Shown here piece by piece: positions 1-11,392 of a DNA stretch of 64,000 nucleotides. The notes beneath the pieces are model-generated. The model made no database searches. It was not told where the DNA came from and saw nothing but the letters and a program-made list of their open reading frames with translations. Position 1 is the first letter of the stretch. Every line of letters begins with the position of its first letter. The DNA comes from Ursus arctos (taxonomy: Eukaryota > Chordata > Mammalia > Carnivora > Ursidae), in NCBI RefSeq assembly GCF_023065955.2, contig NW_026622986.1:16517848-16581847 (forward strand). The letters are read 5' to 3'. The translations under genes and the position numbers were made by a program.

Positions 1-664
1 GAGATGGCCCTTTCTGGTAAACATTTCAAAGACAGTATTAGTGCAGAAAAAAGGAGTAGCATTTTTAACTGACAATTATTTGTATGTTGTTTGTTGAACA
101 AATACCATTTTCAGTTCTCTTTGTTGCACGTCTAAGTACAACCTGAGTTATGAGACTAAATTTATCACATAGTGGACTTCTTCAGTTTTTAGTTTTAATA
201 CATATTTGATGATCTCAAAAGCAAATGTAACCTTCAACTCATAAAATAATATGCTTGATGACCTTCATCATAGATACTTAAGCTGATTTGAATTATTTCT
301 TACATGAAATATAACCACAATAACCCTGAAGACATTGCTTTGCAAAAAGAAGTCACCCCACAAAATATCCCAGGTCAGTAGTCTGTAAGACTAAAGTACA
401 TTGTTAAAAATGGTCATGTGTGTAGGTTAGAAACCTGTTTATGATTATTAAGTGGTCACTCCACCGGTGTGGAGCACTGTCTGAGTCAAGGTTCAATGAC
501 AGAACACAAGCTACTGAAGCTGCTACAGATAATAAGGAATTAATTGTATTAGTGGGTGTTCATAGTGACTCAAAGAATCTTCTGGAATGCTGAAGAGGCA
601 GTCCTAAGTTGAGCTGAAGGGTAGGACTGATTTTACATCTGAATGGCTACTGGCAAGGAAGTTC
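1..664. other. Unassigned intronic sequence
   Basis: AT-rich intronic DNA with no recognisable repeat, exon or RNA gene. Confidence 0.6.
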
Positions 665-680
665 GAGAAATGTAATTTTT

Positions 681-790
681 ATTTTATTTTAATTTAATTT
701 TGTTTTATTTTAATTCATTCATTTATGAATATGGAACACTTCACGAATTTGTGTGTCATCCTTGGGCAGGGGCCATGGTAATCTCTGTAT
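681..790 (-). pseudogene. U6 snRNA retropseudogene, 5'-truncated
   Basis: On the minus strand, bases 790 back to about 729 match the 3' part of U6 spliceosomal RNA, including the segments for 'atggcccctg' and 'aaggatgacac'. There are a few substitutions and a 2-base loss near the truncated 5' end. An A-rich tail on the minus strand (T-rich 681-728 as written) follows the U6 3' end. The unit is flanked by a 16-bp direct repeat with one mismatch: gagaaatgtaattttt at 665-680 and gagaaatgtgattttt at 791-806. This is the structure of an L1-mobilised retrocopy. The 5' half of U6 is missing, so it cannot be a working snRNA gene. Confidence 0.9.
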
Positions 791-1039
791 GAGAAATGTG
801 ATTTTTCCCCTCCAACTTCAGCAGTACAGGATCCCCACAGGAAGGAGGTGCAGACAGGAAGTGAGTGCTCGCCAGGGCATGTGCTCACCTGTGCCTGTGG
901 CTCCTGGGGTGACTGCTCTTGTGGCCTGTGGAGGGGAGAGGCACTAAACACGCACAAATAGCAGTACCGACGACCATCGTGATGAAGCTGGGAAGGACAG
1001 GTATGTGATGCTTAGAGGTAAACAATAAGGGGACTTAAT

Positions 1040-1780
1040 CCAAGCTGGAGAGAAGGGGGTGGGTGCTAGAAAGTCCTCTTGAGGAAAAAGCATTTAAACT
1101 GAGGGTGGAGGTGAGTTTGCCCTGGGAAGCAGGAAGTGGAGCGGGAAAGAGAACCCCAGGCACAGGAAGTCTGAGTGAGGCCTGAGGCTCACCAGAACAA
1201 GGGGAGGAGGCTGATGTGAGACAGTGGGGGTGACACAGCTGCAGAGTTGGGTAGGGTCTGATCACGCAGGGCTGTGAGGTCACAAGAAGGATTTTTTTCC
1301 CTAAAAGCGATCAGAAGTGATCCTTTGAGTATGAAAGTGATTAGTGGATGAGTGTTTTCACACAATCCCAGCAGCCACATTTGGGAGAGTGGCTTGGAGG
1401 AGGGAAGGAGAGAAAGCCAGGAGACAAGTTAAGAGCCCACATGGGAGCCGGGGGTGGGCAGGCCACATGCACATGCGCGTGGTGCCAGTGGCACTGGAGA
1501 GACCAGAGGCCTGGATGCTGATCTAGGAGGTAGACTCTCCAGGACTCAGGGAGTGATCGGGTGTGGGGAGTGAGTGCAAGAATAGAATCCCCAGGTTTCT
1601 GGCATAATTAACTGGGCAGTGAGTGCTTCTGAGCTATCTACATGGAGATGTCAGGAAAACCATAGGGAACAGAGGTTTGGAGCTCAGAGGGAAGGCGTGA
1701 GTTGGGCCATCCATCTAGATGGCATGTGGAGCCATGTGGTGGGAGAGGATGTGGGGTGAAAGGGTCTGAACCCTACATCA
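1040..1780 (-). repeat. LINE-2 fragment, antisense
   Basis: The segment follows the reverse complement of the L2 reverse-transcriptase/3' region, with recognisable blocks such as 'ctgatcacgcagggctgtgagg', shortened here to its first part 'ctgatcacgcagggc', and 'ggagatgtcaggaaaac'. It is strongly diverged, and its open frames are relics. The family call is from memory of the consensus. Confidence 0.65.
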
Positions 1781-2129
1781 CCAATAGGTAGGTGTCTGCT
1801 AGAACAAGAACAGCCAGGAAAAGGTAGGAAAACAAATTCAAGTAGAATCCGTCTATTTCCCAAAAGAGGAAACTCGCCATCAAGTTCAGTGGGGAATATT
1901 TTTATTTTTGAAAATAGACCCACTTCTAAAAACTGTAGAGATTGGTTCATGTGTCCAGTTCTGCTAGCAGCTAGACCATGTCTGGGGAAAGTTCATTTAA
2001 AATAAAGAATGAATTTTTACTGTTATATTAACTGACATACCAGGATATACCATGAATGATACCTACATGAGAGACTGTACATTTGAGACCGGAAATCCAG
2101 ATTATTAACAGAATCTAGCTAAAATTTGA

Positions 2130-2630
2130 CCTCACGTTTATAGTGATGGGCAGGCCACTCCAAAATATTCCACTTTTGCATCTGATTCTGAATCAGAATT
2201 ACTTAAGAGACAGCCCCTGAAGGAGGACACCCTGCCCCTCCGAAAGCAGAAAGCGAATTCCCCATGGGAAGGGTAACCTTCCTGTATCTGGAGGGTAGAA
2301 GGAGAAGGCGTCCTTATGGCCAAGATGGGGAATTCAGGGCTGAGAAGGCAGTGTAAACGAACCCTGTTACTTCTTCATTAACTTGTTATCCCCAGACCAA
2401 GACCCTTTGTCAAATCTTCACAACTAATTGTTTCTCTAAAAGGTGTAAAAGCTGCCTGCTTCGGTCCCTTCTTTGAAAGAGTCTCATATTTCTGTGAGCT
2501 CCCATATGTACGAAATTACATTTGTTTTTCTCCTGTTAGTCTGTCTTATGTCAATTTAATATTAGGCCAGCCAAAGAACCTAGAGGGGAAGAGGGGGAAA
2601 GTTTTCCTCCCCTACAGCAGTGCACCCTGG
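2130..2630 (+). repeat. Probable ancient LTR fragment (endogenous retrovirus-like)
   Basis: The 3' part has the usual LTR-end wording: a purine/pyrimidine block 'ctgcttcggtcccttctttg', then 'ctcccatatgtacgaaatta', 'ctcctgttagtctgtcttat', and a terminus near 'ttcctcccctaca'. No internal retroviral coding sequence is next to it, so it looks like a solo and partial LTR. I cannot assign the subfamily. Confidence 0.5.
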
Positions 2631-2639
2631 TATTGCATA

Positions 2640-3035
2640 ATGAGGTATGCAGGGCACATGTTCCAATTTCCGTTTTATAGTTGGGGAAACTGAGGCTAAA
2701 AAGGAGTAAGTGACTCAGCAGCAGAACAGTTCCACCCACGAATAAATCCCTCTGATGGATCTTCAGATCATTTGTCACCTGAGAAGTGTCCGAGGGAGAG
2801 GGGCACAGGGTAGGGCACTTTGGACGGGGGGAAAAGTTTGGGACACCATTTGGTAGCATGTTAGTTGACACATGTTTATTGAGCCATATCCCGTGGATGG
2901 GTTCTGGGATGAAAAATGAACCTCTGTCCCCACAGAGTTTAGAGACTAATGAGCCTGGGGGATGAAAACGAACAGGTAACAAATAACTAGGCTGCGGGCA
3001 CCCCCGCTGGTCTGCAGCAGATACAGGGGACCTTG
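2640..3035 (-). repeat. MIR-like and LINE-2-like antisense fragments
   Basis: Around 2675-2725 the text 'ggggaaactgaggctaaaa' matches antisense MIR. From about 2867 the wording 'cacatgtttattgagcc' followed by a 'gagtttagagactaatgagc' block matches the antisense end of LINE-2. Both are short and diverged. Confidence 0.45.
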
Positions 3036-5655
3036 TATGACCAGGTGGGAGAGGAGGGCGTTGTGCATGGTGGTAGCATTAAGAAAGGAGAAAAGACTTA
3101 AGGCTGGTGGTGATTTGCTGGAGGAATCAGTCTACTTCAGCGTTTTGTCTAGGACCAGTCTTCCTGCCCTGTGCCAGTGGCCAAGGGGTCTGCGGTGGTC
3201 ACGTTTCGTTCCTCCTACCGAGTTAATTTGTTCTGTTGTGTCGCGGTGGACCCCGTCCCTGGCATGACACTCAGGTACGTGTTCACACGCCGGAGGCGAG
3301 CAGGTCAGTGTATTCAGGTTAAGCCTTGGCCCCCACGTACATTCTTTGTGTCCCATTCTCACACTTTCAGACTGCGTACTGCGTCCCCTTCCAGCCACAT
3401 TATCAACTCCTGGAGGACAAGGAGCAGGTTTCCTTCTAACACTGTGGCCAGGTGCGCTGCTCCGTACCAGACGCAACGCGGCACTCACGTAGAAAAGAAA
3501 TGTCGGTTGCATGTGTGTATTGGCTCAGGGTGTTCTCTTACCATTCCACAGGGACTCCTGTCGCTCTGCCCTTCTTATGCGGACAAGGATTCATTTGATA
3601 GCCAACTTAATGTTTTAGAAATGGGAACTTCATAAAGAAACTTTTTTTTTTTTTAATAAAACAATTGTAGCCCAAGGAGGAAGAAACTTAGAGACATTAT
3701 TATAGACCCATCTGATAGTGAAATACGGGAAAATGTTAAATTATTCATAAGTTGCTTGATAGCTGGTGAATAAATGCATGATGGGACGTTTAAAATTTGG
3801 CAACGCCTTCCAGAGACTCCATTAAACAAATGCATGCTTAATCGTACGTCTGCAAGAATTCCTGGAGAAATTCTTATTCTGCAAAATTGAGTGACATATA
3901 GCTAAACTCCAATTAGAACTCTGAATGGAAATATATTCCAATACCTAGAACAGTGACATTTTTATAGGGGCCTTCTGACTTCTAACAATGAGATTTTGAG
4001 GGAAGTTAGATGATTAATTCTTCATAGCCAGATATTGGTATCCAGAATTTGCTTACTGCTCCCAAGCCGATGTCTTTGGGCTATGTTCTGTTGATCACAG
4101 ACATCTCTGTGCTTTTTTATTTCAGGAATGTGTATAGTCTCCAGCCTTTATTGGCCAAATTGATCCCCCAAAGACATTGTGGTCTGGCAGAGCCACTTCT
4201 TGCTTGTTAGGCTTGGGATATGTTTTAAATAGTTACATTCAATTATATTTGTTGCCTTGAAGCATGTGAAGAAAATCTGCTTGTTTGAGACCACAAGAGT
4301 AAGGGGATTTTTTTTTTTTTTATTTGATTGTGGCTAATCGGTTTTCTCTTCTTCCTGGAGATAAGCTACATAAAGTATCTCAGGGTCCCCTCCTAGAAAA
4401 GTCAGAGATGTGAGAAATGACAGGACAGAGTCAAATATTAATGAATGTTTTTCAGTCTGAAGGAAAATACTTAGAAGAGGCAGAGAGCTCATTGTCTGGA
4501 ACAAGTGGTTAAAGATTTTCAAAGACATTCATAAAAATTTGAATAACTGGAATAATGAAAAGAAGCTGTTCCGTGGAAGAAATTTCCTTGACATTACTTT
4601 TCCTCTTCTTTGATACAGTAATAACCCGAGGACCAGGGAATGCTGGCTAACAGAGTATTAACAGAATGTGTTATGCAGATTTGTCCCTCATTTTAAACGA
4701 GTGCTAGTTTTTTGTTTTTGTTTTTTGTCTGAATATTTTCTATACACAATAACTCATTTAGTACCTTTTTTTTTTACTTAGTATATTTTAAGATACAACT
4801 TTGCAGAAAGAGAGAGAGAAAACTAGACATAAACACACTGAATGACCTGTTAAATGTCCTCCAGAGGCCCAGCGACTGGAAGGAAGATCAGTCAGGGCTG
4901 GAATAACCCAGGAGGGCTCGGAGGAGGGAAGAGATCCCATCTGAACAGCCTTGTGGGGTGGGTCCACGTCCATAGGACTCAGGAAAGTTTTTAGACAAGG
5001 GTGGCTCGCAGTGAGGAAAGATACGGCTGAGATGTTCTCCTCGATATTTTATTTTTATCTTCTAAATGCTTTTCTTGAAACATAATTCTTCTTTGTTTTC
5101 ACGTATCGTGTTTTCGTTTTGTTATTCTCAGCCCTCTGCTTCCAGGCTAAGGCCGAATTCTCCTGTGACTTGCTGGAGATTTTACTGCACGAAATCCCAA
5201 AGGGTCACTGTGCATATACTTGTTGTCAGTGACATATTTTCATTGGGTCACTTCATTTGCCAGTATCTTCAGTGGACCCGATGTGCACAAAGTCTCCACA
5301 GTCTCGTCCTCTGCGACCTCTCAGGGGCAGTTCCCCTGTTTTACCTGGAGCAAGGATGACATGGCTAGTTGTGGGAAGAAGTGTTCCCTGCCAAGCATCG
5401 CACCAGCCACTTGTTTCCTTCCACAGGGTTGAAGGCACGTGGGATTATTGTCATTTTTTGGTATGTTGGTATCTGTCCCATCGTACGGACAAGTTGGGTC
5501 TCAGATGGGGTTTAAGATGGGGTGCTGTCACCACCGAATCTCTAACCCATGCATCCTAGTGCTTCTTACGTTTTCTTTTCCGTGTCTCTGCTTTTTCCTC
5601 CATCCCAGAACCCTTTCATAAAATAATGACACGTCTACCAGAAGACAAAGCAGGA
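3036..5655. other. Unassigned intronic sequence, repeat-poor
   Basis: About 2.6 kb with no SINE and no LINE I could recognise, only short T runs. Overlapping open frames occur on both strands at 3132-3635, but neither shows a family motif. No exon is supported. Confidence 0.55.
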
Positions 5656-5657
5656 TT

Positions 5658-5660
5658 GCG

Positions 5661-5698
<38 letters not shown>
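5658..5698. repeat. Compound (CG)n(CA)n microsatellite
   Basis: An alternating CG run of about five units passes directly into about fifteen CA units. It is pure alternating purine-pyrimidine throughout. Confidence 0.97.
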
Positions 5699-5703
<5 letters not shown>

Positions 5704-6042
5704 GAGATACTGAATTATCTGGAAAGACTTAGAAGGTGATATTCCTTCGCTGTGGCATGCTGCTGAATGGCATGTGGGCAAACACACACCCTCTTAATAG
5801 GCTTCTTACAGCTCAGGAAACAATGACAGGAGTAATGATAATAGGAGTTATGAGGTCGCATTTTTCCTATTCTGCTTTTGCCTGAGAACATTAAAGCCTC
5901 TTTCAGAAAGCAGGTTTCAATCCTTGTGTGAAAAAACTTTGTAGTGTAAGTAAACAATATTGTTTATTTTAGGGAGAGAAAACATCTGTGGGTCAGCCGA
6001 GTTGATAGCTGAGAGTTGATAGCCTAGTGAGCATTCATCCTG

Positions 6043-6170
6043 TTTCCCTCCCTCCCTCCCTTCCTTCCTTCCCTCCCTCTCTCTCTCTCTTTCTTTTTCT
6101 TTCTTCCTTTCTTTCTTCCTTCCTTTCTTTCTTCCTTCCTTCCTTCCTTCCTTCCTTCCTTCCTTCCTTC
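6043..6170. repeat. Polypyrimidine (TTCC)n/(TTTC)n tract
   Basis: About 128 bases of almost pure pyrimidine on the + strand. It starts as CCCT/CTCT units and ends as about twelve perfect TTCC units. Confidence 0.95.
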
Positions 6171-6171
6171 T

Positions 6172-6849
6172 GATCCTTTCCTGTAAGAAGAGTGGGAGCT
6201 CTTCTCACTCTAGGTACATAGAAGGCAGTAATTAAAGAAAAGAATGTATCAGCTGACTTACCTCGAGAATGATCTAACTAGAGAGTCTTCGGCTTTCTTG
6301 GCTAAGTGTGTTTAACATTTTGAATCAGTGCTAACTCGCATCTGCAGGTGGGAATAAAGGGCATGCTTCTTCCTCCCCGGAGATTCTAGGGGCCCCACCG
6401 TGGCTACCACCCCTCCTTGGCTTCAGAAAAAGAAGAAAAAGTGCCCCTCATAAGTGAGAAACTCACTGTGTATCGTGTAGCTTTTACTCTCTGATAAACA
6501 GATGGCATTCCAAACAATTACTCTCAGCAGAAGTAAGGGTGGTCTTGAGTTTTTGCCATCCAAACAGATCTGCCTCCTGTCTCTCAGAGCTCAAGACCGT
6601 TTGTAAGAAAAATAGGTGTACCTAAACCCCCCATCAATGAGATGAGTACAAGATACCTAGAAGCAAAATGTGAGCTGTTAGCACTCATTGGAGTTGTTTT
6701 GCGTGCGATGAAAGAATAAAAACTTGGTGTTGGGCTATCTGAACTATTTTTAAAGTAAGAACAGAGTCAAAAGTCCAGGAAAATTTTATTCTTCTCTCTC
6801 CTCTTAGCTCTTTCTCTGGCTACATTTGGGGACAAGTCCATCTCATCCC
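6172..6849. other. Unassigned intronic sequence
   Basis: No repeat, exon or RNA gene recognised between the pyrimidine tract and the 5S fragment. Confidence 0.55.
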
Positions 6850-6859
6850 CAGAGGTGGG

Positions 6860-6901
6860 TCAGACGAGATCGGGCGCGTTCAGGGTGGTATGGCCGTAGA
6901 C
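6860..6901 (-). pseudogene. 5S rRNA retropseudogene, 3'-truncated and tailless
   Basis: The minus strand reads exactly as the first 42 bases of vertebrate 5S ribosomal RNA, from 'gtctacggccataccaccct' through 'gaacgcgcccgatctcgtct' to 'ga', with no mismatch that I can see. A perfect 12-bp direct repeat, cagaggtgggtc, lies at 6850-6861 and 6901-6912, overlapping the ends by one or two bases. There is no A-tail. A retrocopy of a 3'-shortened RNA primed directly at the target explains this. It lacks most of the internal 5S promoter and cannot be a functional rRNA gene. Confidence 0.93.
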
Positions 6902-6912
6902 AGAGGTGGGTC

Positions 6913-7877
6913 CTTCTTGACCAAAGTGTCAGCCTGCAGAAAACAGAGAAGTTGTTTCTTTCTTGTATCTACCAGAAAATTGGCAGTCAAAGGTAGTTCT
7001 GTGGATGTGTTGTGCACTGTCAGGATTATTGCTTTTCCCAGGGAAGCTGATCAGGAAAAGTGTTTTACTTGGGTTAGTTATGTTGTTAAGTATTATAACC
7101 CATTCCAGGTGAGCGAAAAAGAGGCTCTCTGTCTGCATTCTGGGGGCCAAAGCCTGCAGCATGGCGGAAGCCAGGGCTCCGGATGCTGCCAGGACCTCTC
7201 TGTTTCTCATCTGTGCTGCCGTCAGCACCTCTCCCTCCTCCCGGCCAAATCCGGAGGATCCGACTGCCTCACTTCTTTATATCCCCCCATTGAGCCATGT
7301 GGCAAGGCCAGCGTAAAGGCCTCAAGTCCAACCCTGGAAAGAAGACTCTGTCCGTGCGTGGGGCTGTGGTCAGCAGTTATGGTGAGGAGGAGGGAACTCT
7401 GATGGCCAGGGAACAGGGTACCAGTTGATAGAGTCCTTACTCCTGTGCTAACCAGGTATGGGGAGGGGATGATGTGGGCGGTGAGCTGGGCTTTCAAAAG
7501 AGAGGGTTGAGTATATATTAGATGAATAAATGTGAGGTCTCTTGAGAACCGAAATTCACTTCTTATGTCCAAGTCAGCACATTAATGTGATCTACTGAGG
7601 GTCCATTTTGTGAGACAAACTGTGGTCTAAATTTGTAGTGACAGAGAGTGGCCTTGGTAGGCTCAGGGTCATTTCCCATGGGCTGTGGATAAGCGCAGTG
7701 ACCTCTGCTGGGTAGTCAGAACCCTGGGGTTTCACCCATCTTTTCCACGAACGCCCTTGGCATTCTTCTTCTTCTTACACAATGCAGGGGCTAGATGAGG
7801 TGGTCTGTGGAGTCCGTCCAAGTTTAAAACTGCTGTCTGCAGCATCGTTGGTCGGAGCCTGTAATAAATTTACAGTA
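6913..7877. other. Unassigned intronic sequence
   Basis: About 1 kb with no recognised repeat. A 170-codon open frame begins at 6890 inside the 5S fragment and runs to 7402. It shows no domain, has compositionally mixed codons, and is judged a chance frame. Confidence 0.55.
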
Positions 7878-7892
7878 TGATTAATGATAAAT

Positions 7893-8095
7893 TTTATTTT
7901 ATTTTTTAAGATTTTATTTATTTATTCGACAGAGATAGAGACAGCCAGCGAGAGAGGGAACACAAGCAGGGGGAGTGGGAGAGGAAGAAGCAGGCTCATA
8001 GCAGAGGAGCCTGATGTGGGGCACGATCCCATAACACCGGGATCACGCCCTGAGCCGAAGGCAGACGCTTAACCGCTGTGCCACCCAGGCGCCCC
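7893..8095 (-). mobile_element. tRNA-Lys carnivore SINE (arctoid form)
   Basis: A full-length antisense SINE. The (T/A)-rich tail is at the left and the tRNA-like head 'gccacccaggcgcccc' at the right. A perfect 15-bp target duplication, tgattaatgataaat, flanks it at 7878-7892 and 8096-8110. Confidence 0.97.
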
Positions 8096-8216
8096 TGATT
8101 AATGATAAATCTTAAAAACACTGCTGCTCTCAGCATGTATTGCATTCCTCTGTTTGGTTAAACTTGATTATATAAGAGACTCACTAAGATGTTTTCAAAA
8201 TAGAATATGAATAAAA

Positions 8217-8241
8217 TTATATATATATATATATATATATT
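8217..8241. repeat. (TA)n microsatellite
   Basis: About twelve uninterrupted TA units. Confidence 0.95.
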
Positions 8242-10265
8242 TTCCCCCCAAAGAATCTTCTTTCTGGTTCTTAGAACTGTGTATTGCTTTTTCGCTTGAT
8301 AATTTTCCCTTGGATCTCATTAGGCTCCACATCCTTGCTGTATGTTTATATAGAACGTTTGATACTGTTCTGTTTCATCTAACTACAACTGCTCCCCTAT
8401 TTCCGCTGCCCTGTATTTCCACTTTGCATTAGGGCATACAAAACTGAGCCGTGTTTAAGCAACTTAGTGTCAATCACTGGAGTCTAGATTCCATTATCCC
8501 ACAGGATGAGACGAAAGTAAATAAATTGGATCTACCAAGAAGCCTGAATATTAGGATGTGCCCATAATTGTCTTTTTCAGCAAAACCCCATGAAGAAGGC
8601 AGGCAAATCCCCGAGGAGGTGCCCAGGTCGCTGGGGGCGCTGCCTTATTGCATACCCAGCGTCAGCATCATCTGCTCGCGGGTCCTTTGTGGGGCAGTGG
8701 GTCTCTGCTAGCCTGTCTTCTTGCCACAGCTGCTCTCCTTTCGAGCAGGTTCTGCGGCTCCTTAAACACTGTCATGTCAGTCCCAGGAAAAAGACTTCGT
8801 GTTGGTAAACAAGCTGACGTTTCTACGGGACGGATCTCATCTCTGATTTCGCCTTGCCCCACCCCATCCCTGTGTGTGGAGAAAGAGCGCTTGCTTGTTG
8901 ACAAGATTTCTTTTGGTTCTAAAATACCTGGAACTACCAAGGGAGACACTGAGGAGTGAATTTCCCCGATGCAATACTGTCATCATCATTCCGTAATTTA
9001 TGAGTCCCTCTTGTGTTAAGCCAAACAAACACTTTCTTTCAATATTCTAGAACTAATAAGAAATCCAGTGAGCTTCATGTAAAGGATTGTGTTTTAATAA
9101 AAGTGGTAATTCAAAACACCTGTTTAACTCATGGCTTTCAATTCTAATCAAAGCTCTGTTAATCCTTTGCTTGGGACATCCTGATTTTTCCTTTGCTTTT
9201 TCTGGAAAAAAAAAAAAAGACAACACACCCATTTGATTGAAATTTGAATCTTCTTGGTGAAACTGCCAGTTTTAATTAAGTTTGAAAATTGAAATACAGC
9301 TGGAAATTGGATGAAATTCAGCACCGTGATTTCCTTCACGTGTTCTGAAGAAGGGACCGAATTTGTGCAGATGAAGACATTACATGACTAACTGTTTCTG
9401 CTTCGATGAATTAAATACAACTTTATAGTTTTATTGGTGCTCATGAAAATCCTTTTATGCTTATTGAAGGGAAGAGATCACTGAAGAGATGTTCCATTTT
9501 AAATTGTGGCTACTTCTTTTTATTAGCCGTAGCAAACAGTCTGTCCAGGGTTCTTAATTAGGAAAATTGGGGTTGCGAAAAATTGTACTCTGTAATTTTA
9601 AAGAAATCTTAGGGTTGGATGTGCTCCTGTGATGGTGCCCGCTGTGTGTTTTTGCCCATCTATATTCTTGGGTCTATTATCCACTTTTTTTCTATTGCTT
9701 ATGTCCAAGTCAGCTTGACCTGAGAAACAGTTGGGGATACACATACCTTTTTTGGTTGGTTTGTTTTAGGTAACTCTTAATTCTGATTCTGGAATAGAGA
9801 AGTTAAAAGAAATACATTAATTTGTGTCTCGGTTAATTAAAATGTTAATTCTTTTTAAACTTCCTTTGATTTCTCTTAAGTGTAAAGTAAACAAGAGCCA
9901 CTGAGGGTGTTTTTGGTAAGCTGAGCTGTGGTTTCTCTGAGCAGCTTTTTGGTTTGCTTGCTTTTTAACAGTCGACAGTTACCTGAATGTGCCTCAAGTA
10001 TTCCTTCTTGGCCTCCGGGAATTATCCGTTATCAACTAATTTACCTGCTTTACATTTTTTCTCTGAAGTCTTTGATTTGGCGAGTGCCCTGTGTTGAGTA
10101 TTTTCCCCTCTCCCGACCACAGGTTTGACCATGACTAATTGTTTTTCCTATCAGTATAATCAAATGAATTTGGTTTTGCTGCCATCAGTTGACGGTATGA
10201 GCTAGTGGTTCTGATTTTGGGCTCGAGAATATACCTCCCTGCTTAACTCTCCTGTTAGCAACAGC
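8242..10265. other. Unassigned intronic sequence
   Basis: About 2 kb of AT-rich DNA without a recognisable repeat or exon. It includes a short A run at 9207-9219. Confidence 0.55.
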
Positions 10266-10469
10266 ACGCATGCATGCATGCATTCATTCATTCATTCATT
10301 TATGAGCAAGTCTGCACGAGCGGTGGAGGGAGGGGGAGAGAGAGAATCTCAATCAGACTCTATGGAGAGTGCGGAGCCCCCATCAGGGCTCAATCTCACA
10401 ACCCGGAGGTCATGACCTGAGCCGAAATCAAGAGTCAGTCGCTCAACTGACCAAGCCACCCAGGCCCCC
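10266..10469 (-). mobile_element. Older carnivore tRNA-Lys SINE, antisense
   Basis: A GCAT/ATTC-rich tail at the left is followed by a diverged body. The head 'gagccgaaatcaagagtcag' leads into 'accaagccacccaggccccc'. It is clearly older than the 200-bp arctoid copies. Confidence 0.88.
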
Positions 10470-10903
10470 AGCTTTTATTTATTTTTAAACAAATGCTGGA
10501 GATCTGTGAAGACTTTAAAATGTGGATAATGACAAAAAAGATTCTTACTTGGGTCTACTACTTTGGATCTTTTAGAAAAACAGTAATAAATATCCCAAGG
10601 CACTCTGGGTTTTAGACCTTCTTCGCCGAACAAGGTCCTACAGAATTCTTCTAAAACAAAAGCCAAAAAAGTGTGTCAGAGAATTTCTTGTGATTGAATT
10701 TCGAATAACAGTAGAAAAGTCGTTTTTTCCCCTTTCCTTTAAAAATTGATCCTTAGTCACTGGGGGGATAGTAATAGACAGTTTCTACTTGTTTTGGAAA
10801 ATGTTTAGATGGGATCAAGAGAAAGCAGAAAAGAAGAAAAGGGAAGGAAGAACATGAACAGTTGGGTTGGATGCTCCCCACCCCTTCCTTATGGAATACT
10901 TTT

Positions 10904-11017
10904 GGGGTTCCCTCGCTGGCTCAGTTGGTAGAGCACATGACTCTTGATCTCAGGGTTGTGAGTTTGAGCCCCACGTCGGGTGTCGAGATTACTTAAAAAT
11001 AAAATCTTTGAAAAAAA
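10904..11017 (+). mobile_element. Short carnivore tRNA SINE
   Basis: A sense head 'ctggctcagttggtagagca' with a B-box-like 'gtttgagcccc', ending in an A-rich tail. A 15-bp imperfect target duplication flanks it (ttatggaatactttt / atatggaacactttt). It lacks the long CT-rich body of the other copies. Confidence 0.87.
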
Positions 11018-11171
11018 TATGGAACACTTTTCGTAAGACTATAAGGATAATTGAAGGCAGGACATCAGGAAAAACTTTTTCCGTGGAGAGGGGAAGAGAG
11101 GAGTTTTTGAGAGGGGCTATAAGTTTAAGGCAAATTAACCCAAGAATATGGTCTTACATATGTAGGCTCTT

Positions 11172-11376
11172 TTTTTTTTTTTTAAGATTTTATTTATTTA
11201 TTTGACAGAGAGAGACAGCCAGCGAGAGAGGGAACACAAGCAGGGAGAGTGGGAGTGGGAGAGGAAGAAGCAGGCTCCTAGTCAGGGGAGCCTGATGTGG
11301 GGCTCGATCCCATAACGCCGGGATCACGCCCTGAGCTGAAGGCAGACGCTTAACCTCTGTGCCACCCAGGCGCCCC
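11172..11376 (-). mobile_element. tRNA-Lys carnivore SINE (arctoid form)
   Basis: An antisense full-length copy with an imperfect 16-bp target duplication (acatatgtaggctctt / acatatgtagactctt). The body is close to the arctoid consensus, with a small 'gggagt' duplication. Confidence 0.96.
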
Positions 11377-11392
11377 ACATATGTAGACTCTT

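Noticed and set aside
665..806. A functional U6 gene
   Set aside because: The 5' half and upstream promoter elements are absent, and the fragment has a tail and target duplication, so it is a retropseudogene.
3132..3635. Overlapping 126- and 154-codon frames on opposite strands
   Set aside because: No family motif, no splice context and no start context. Such frames are expected by chance in moderately GC-rich DNA.
6890..7402. 170-codon open frame
   Set aside because: It starts inside the inserted 5S rRNA fragment, has no recognisable domain, and is crossed by open frames in other phases.
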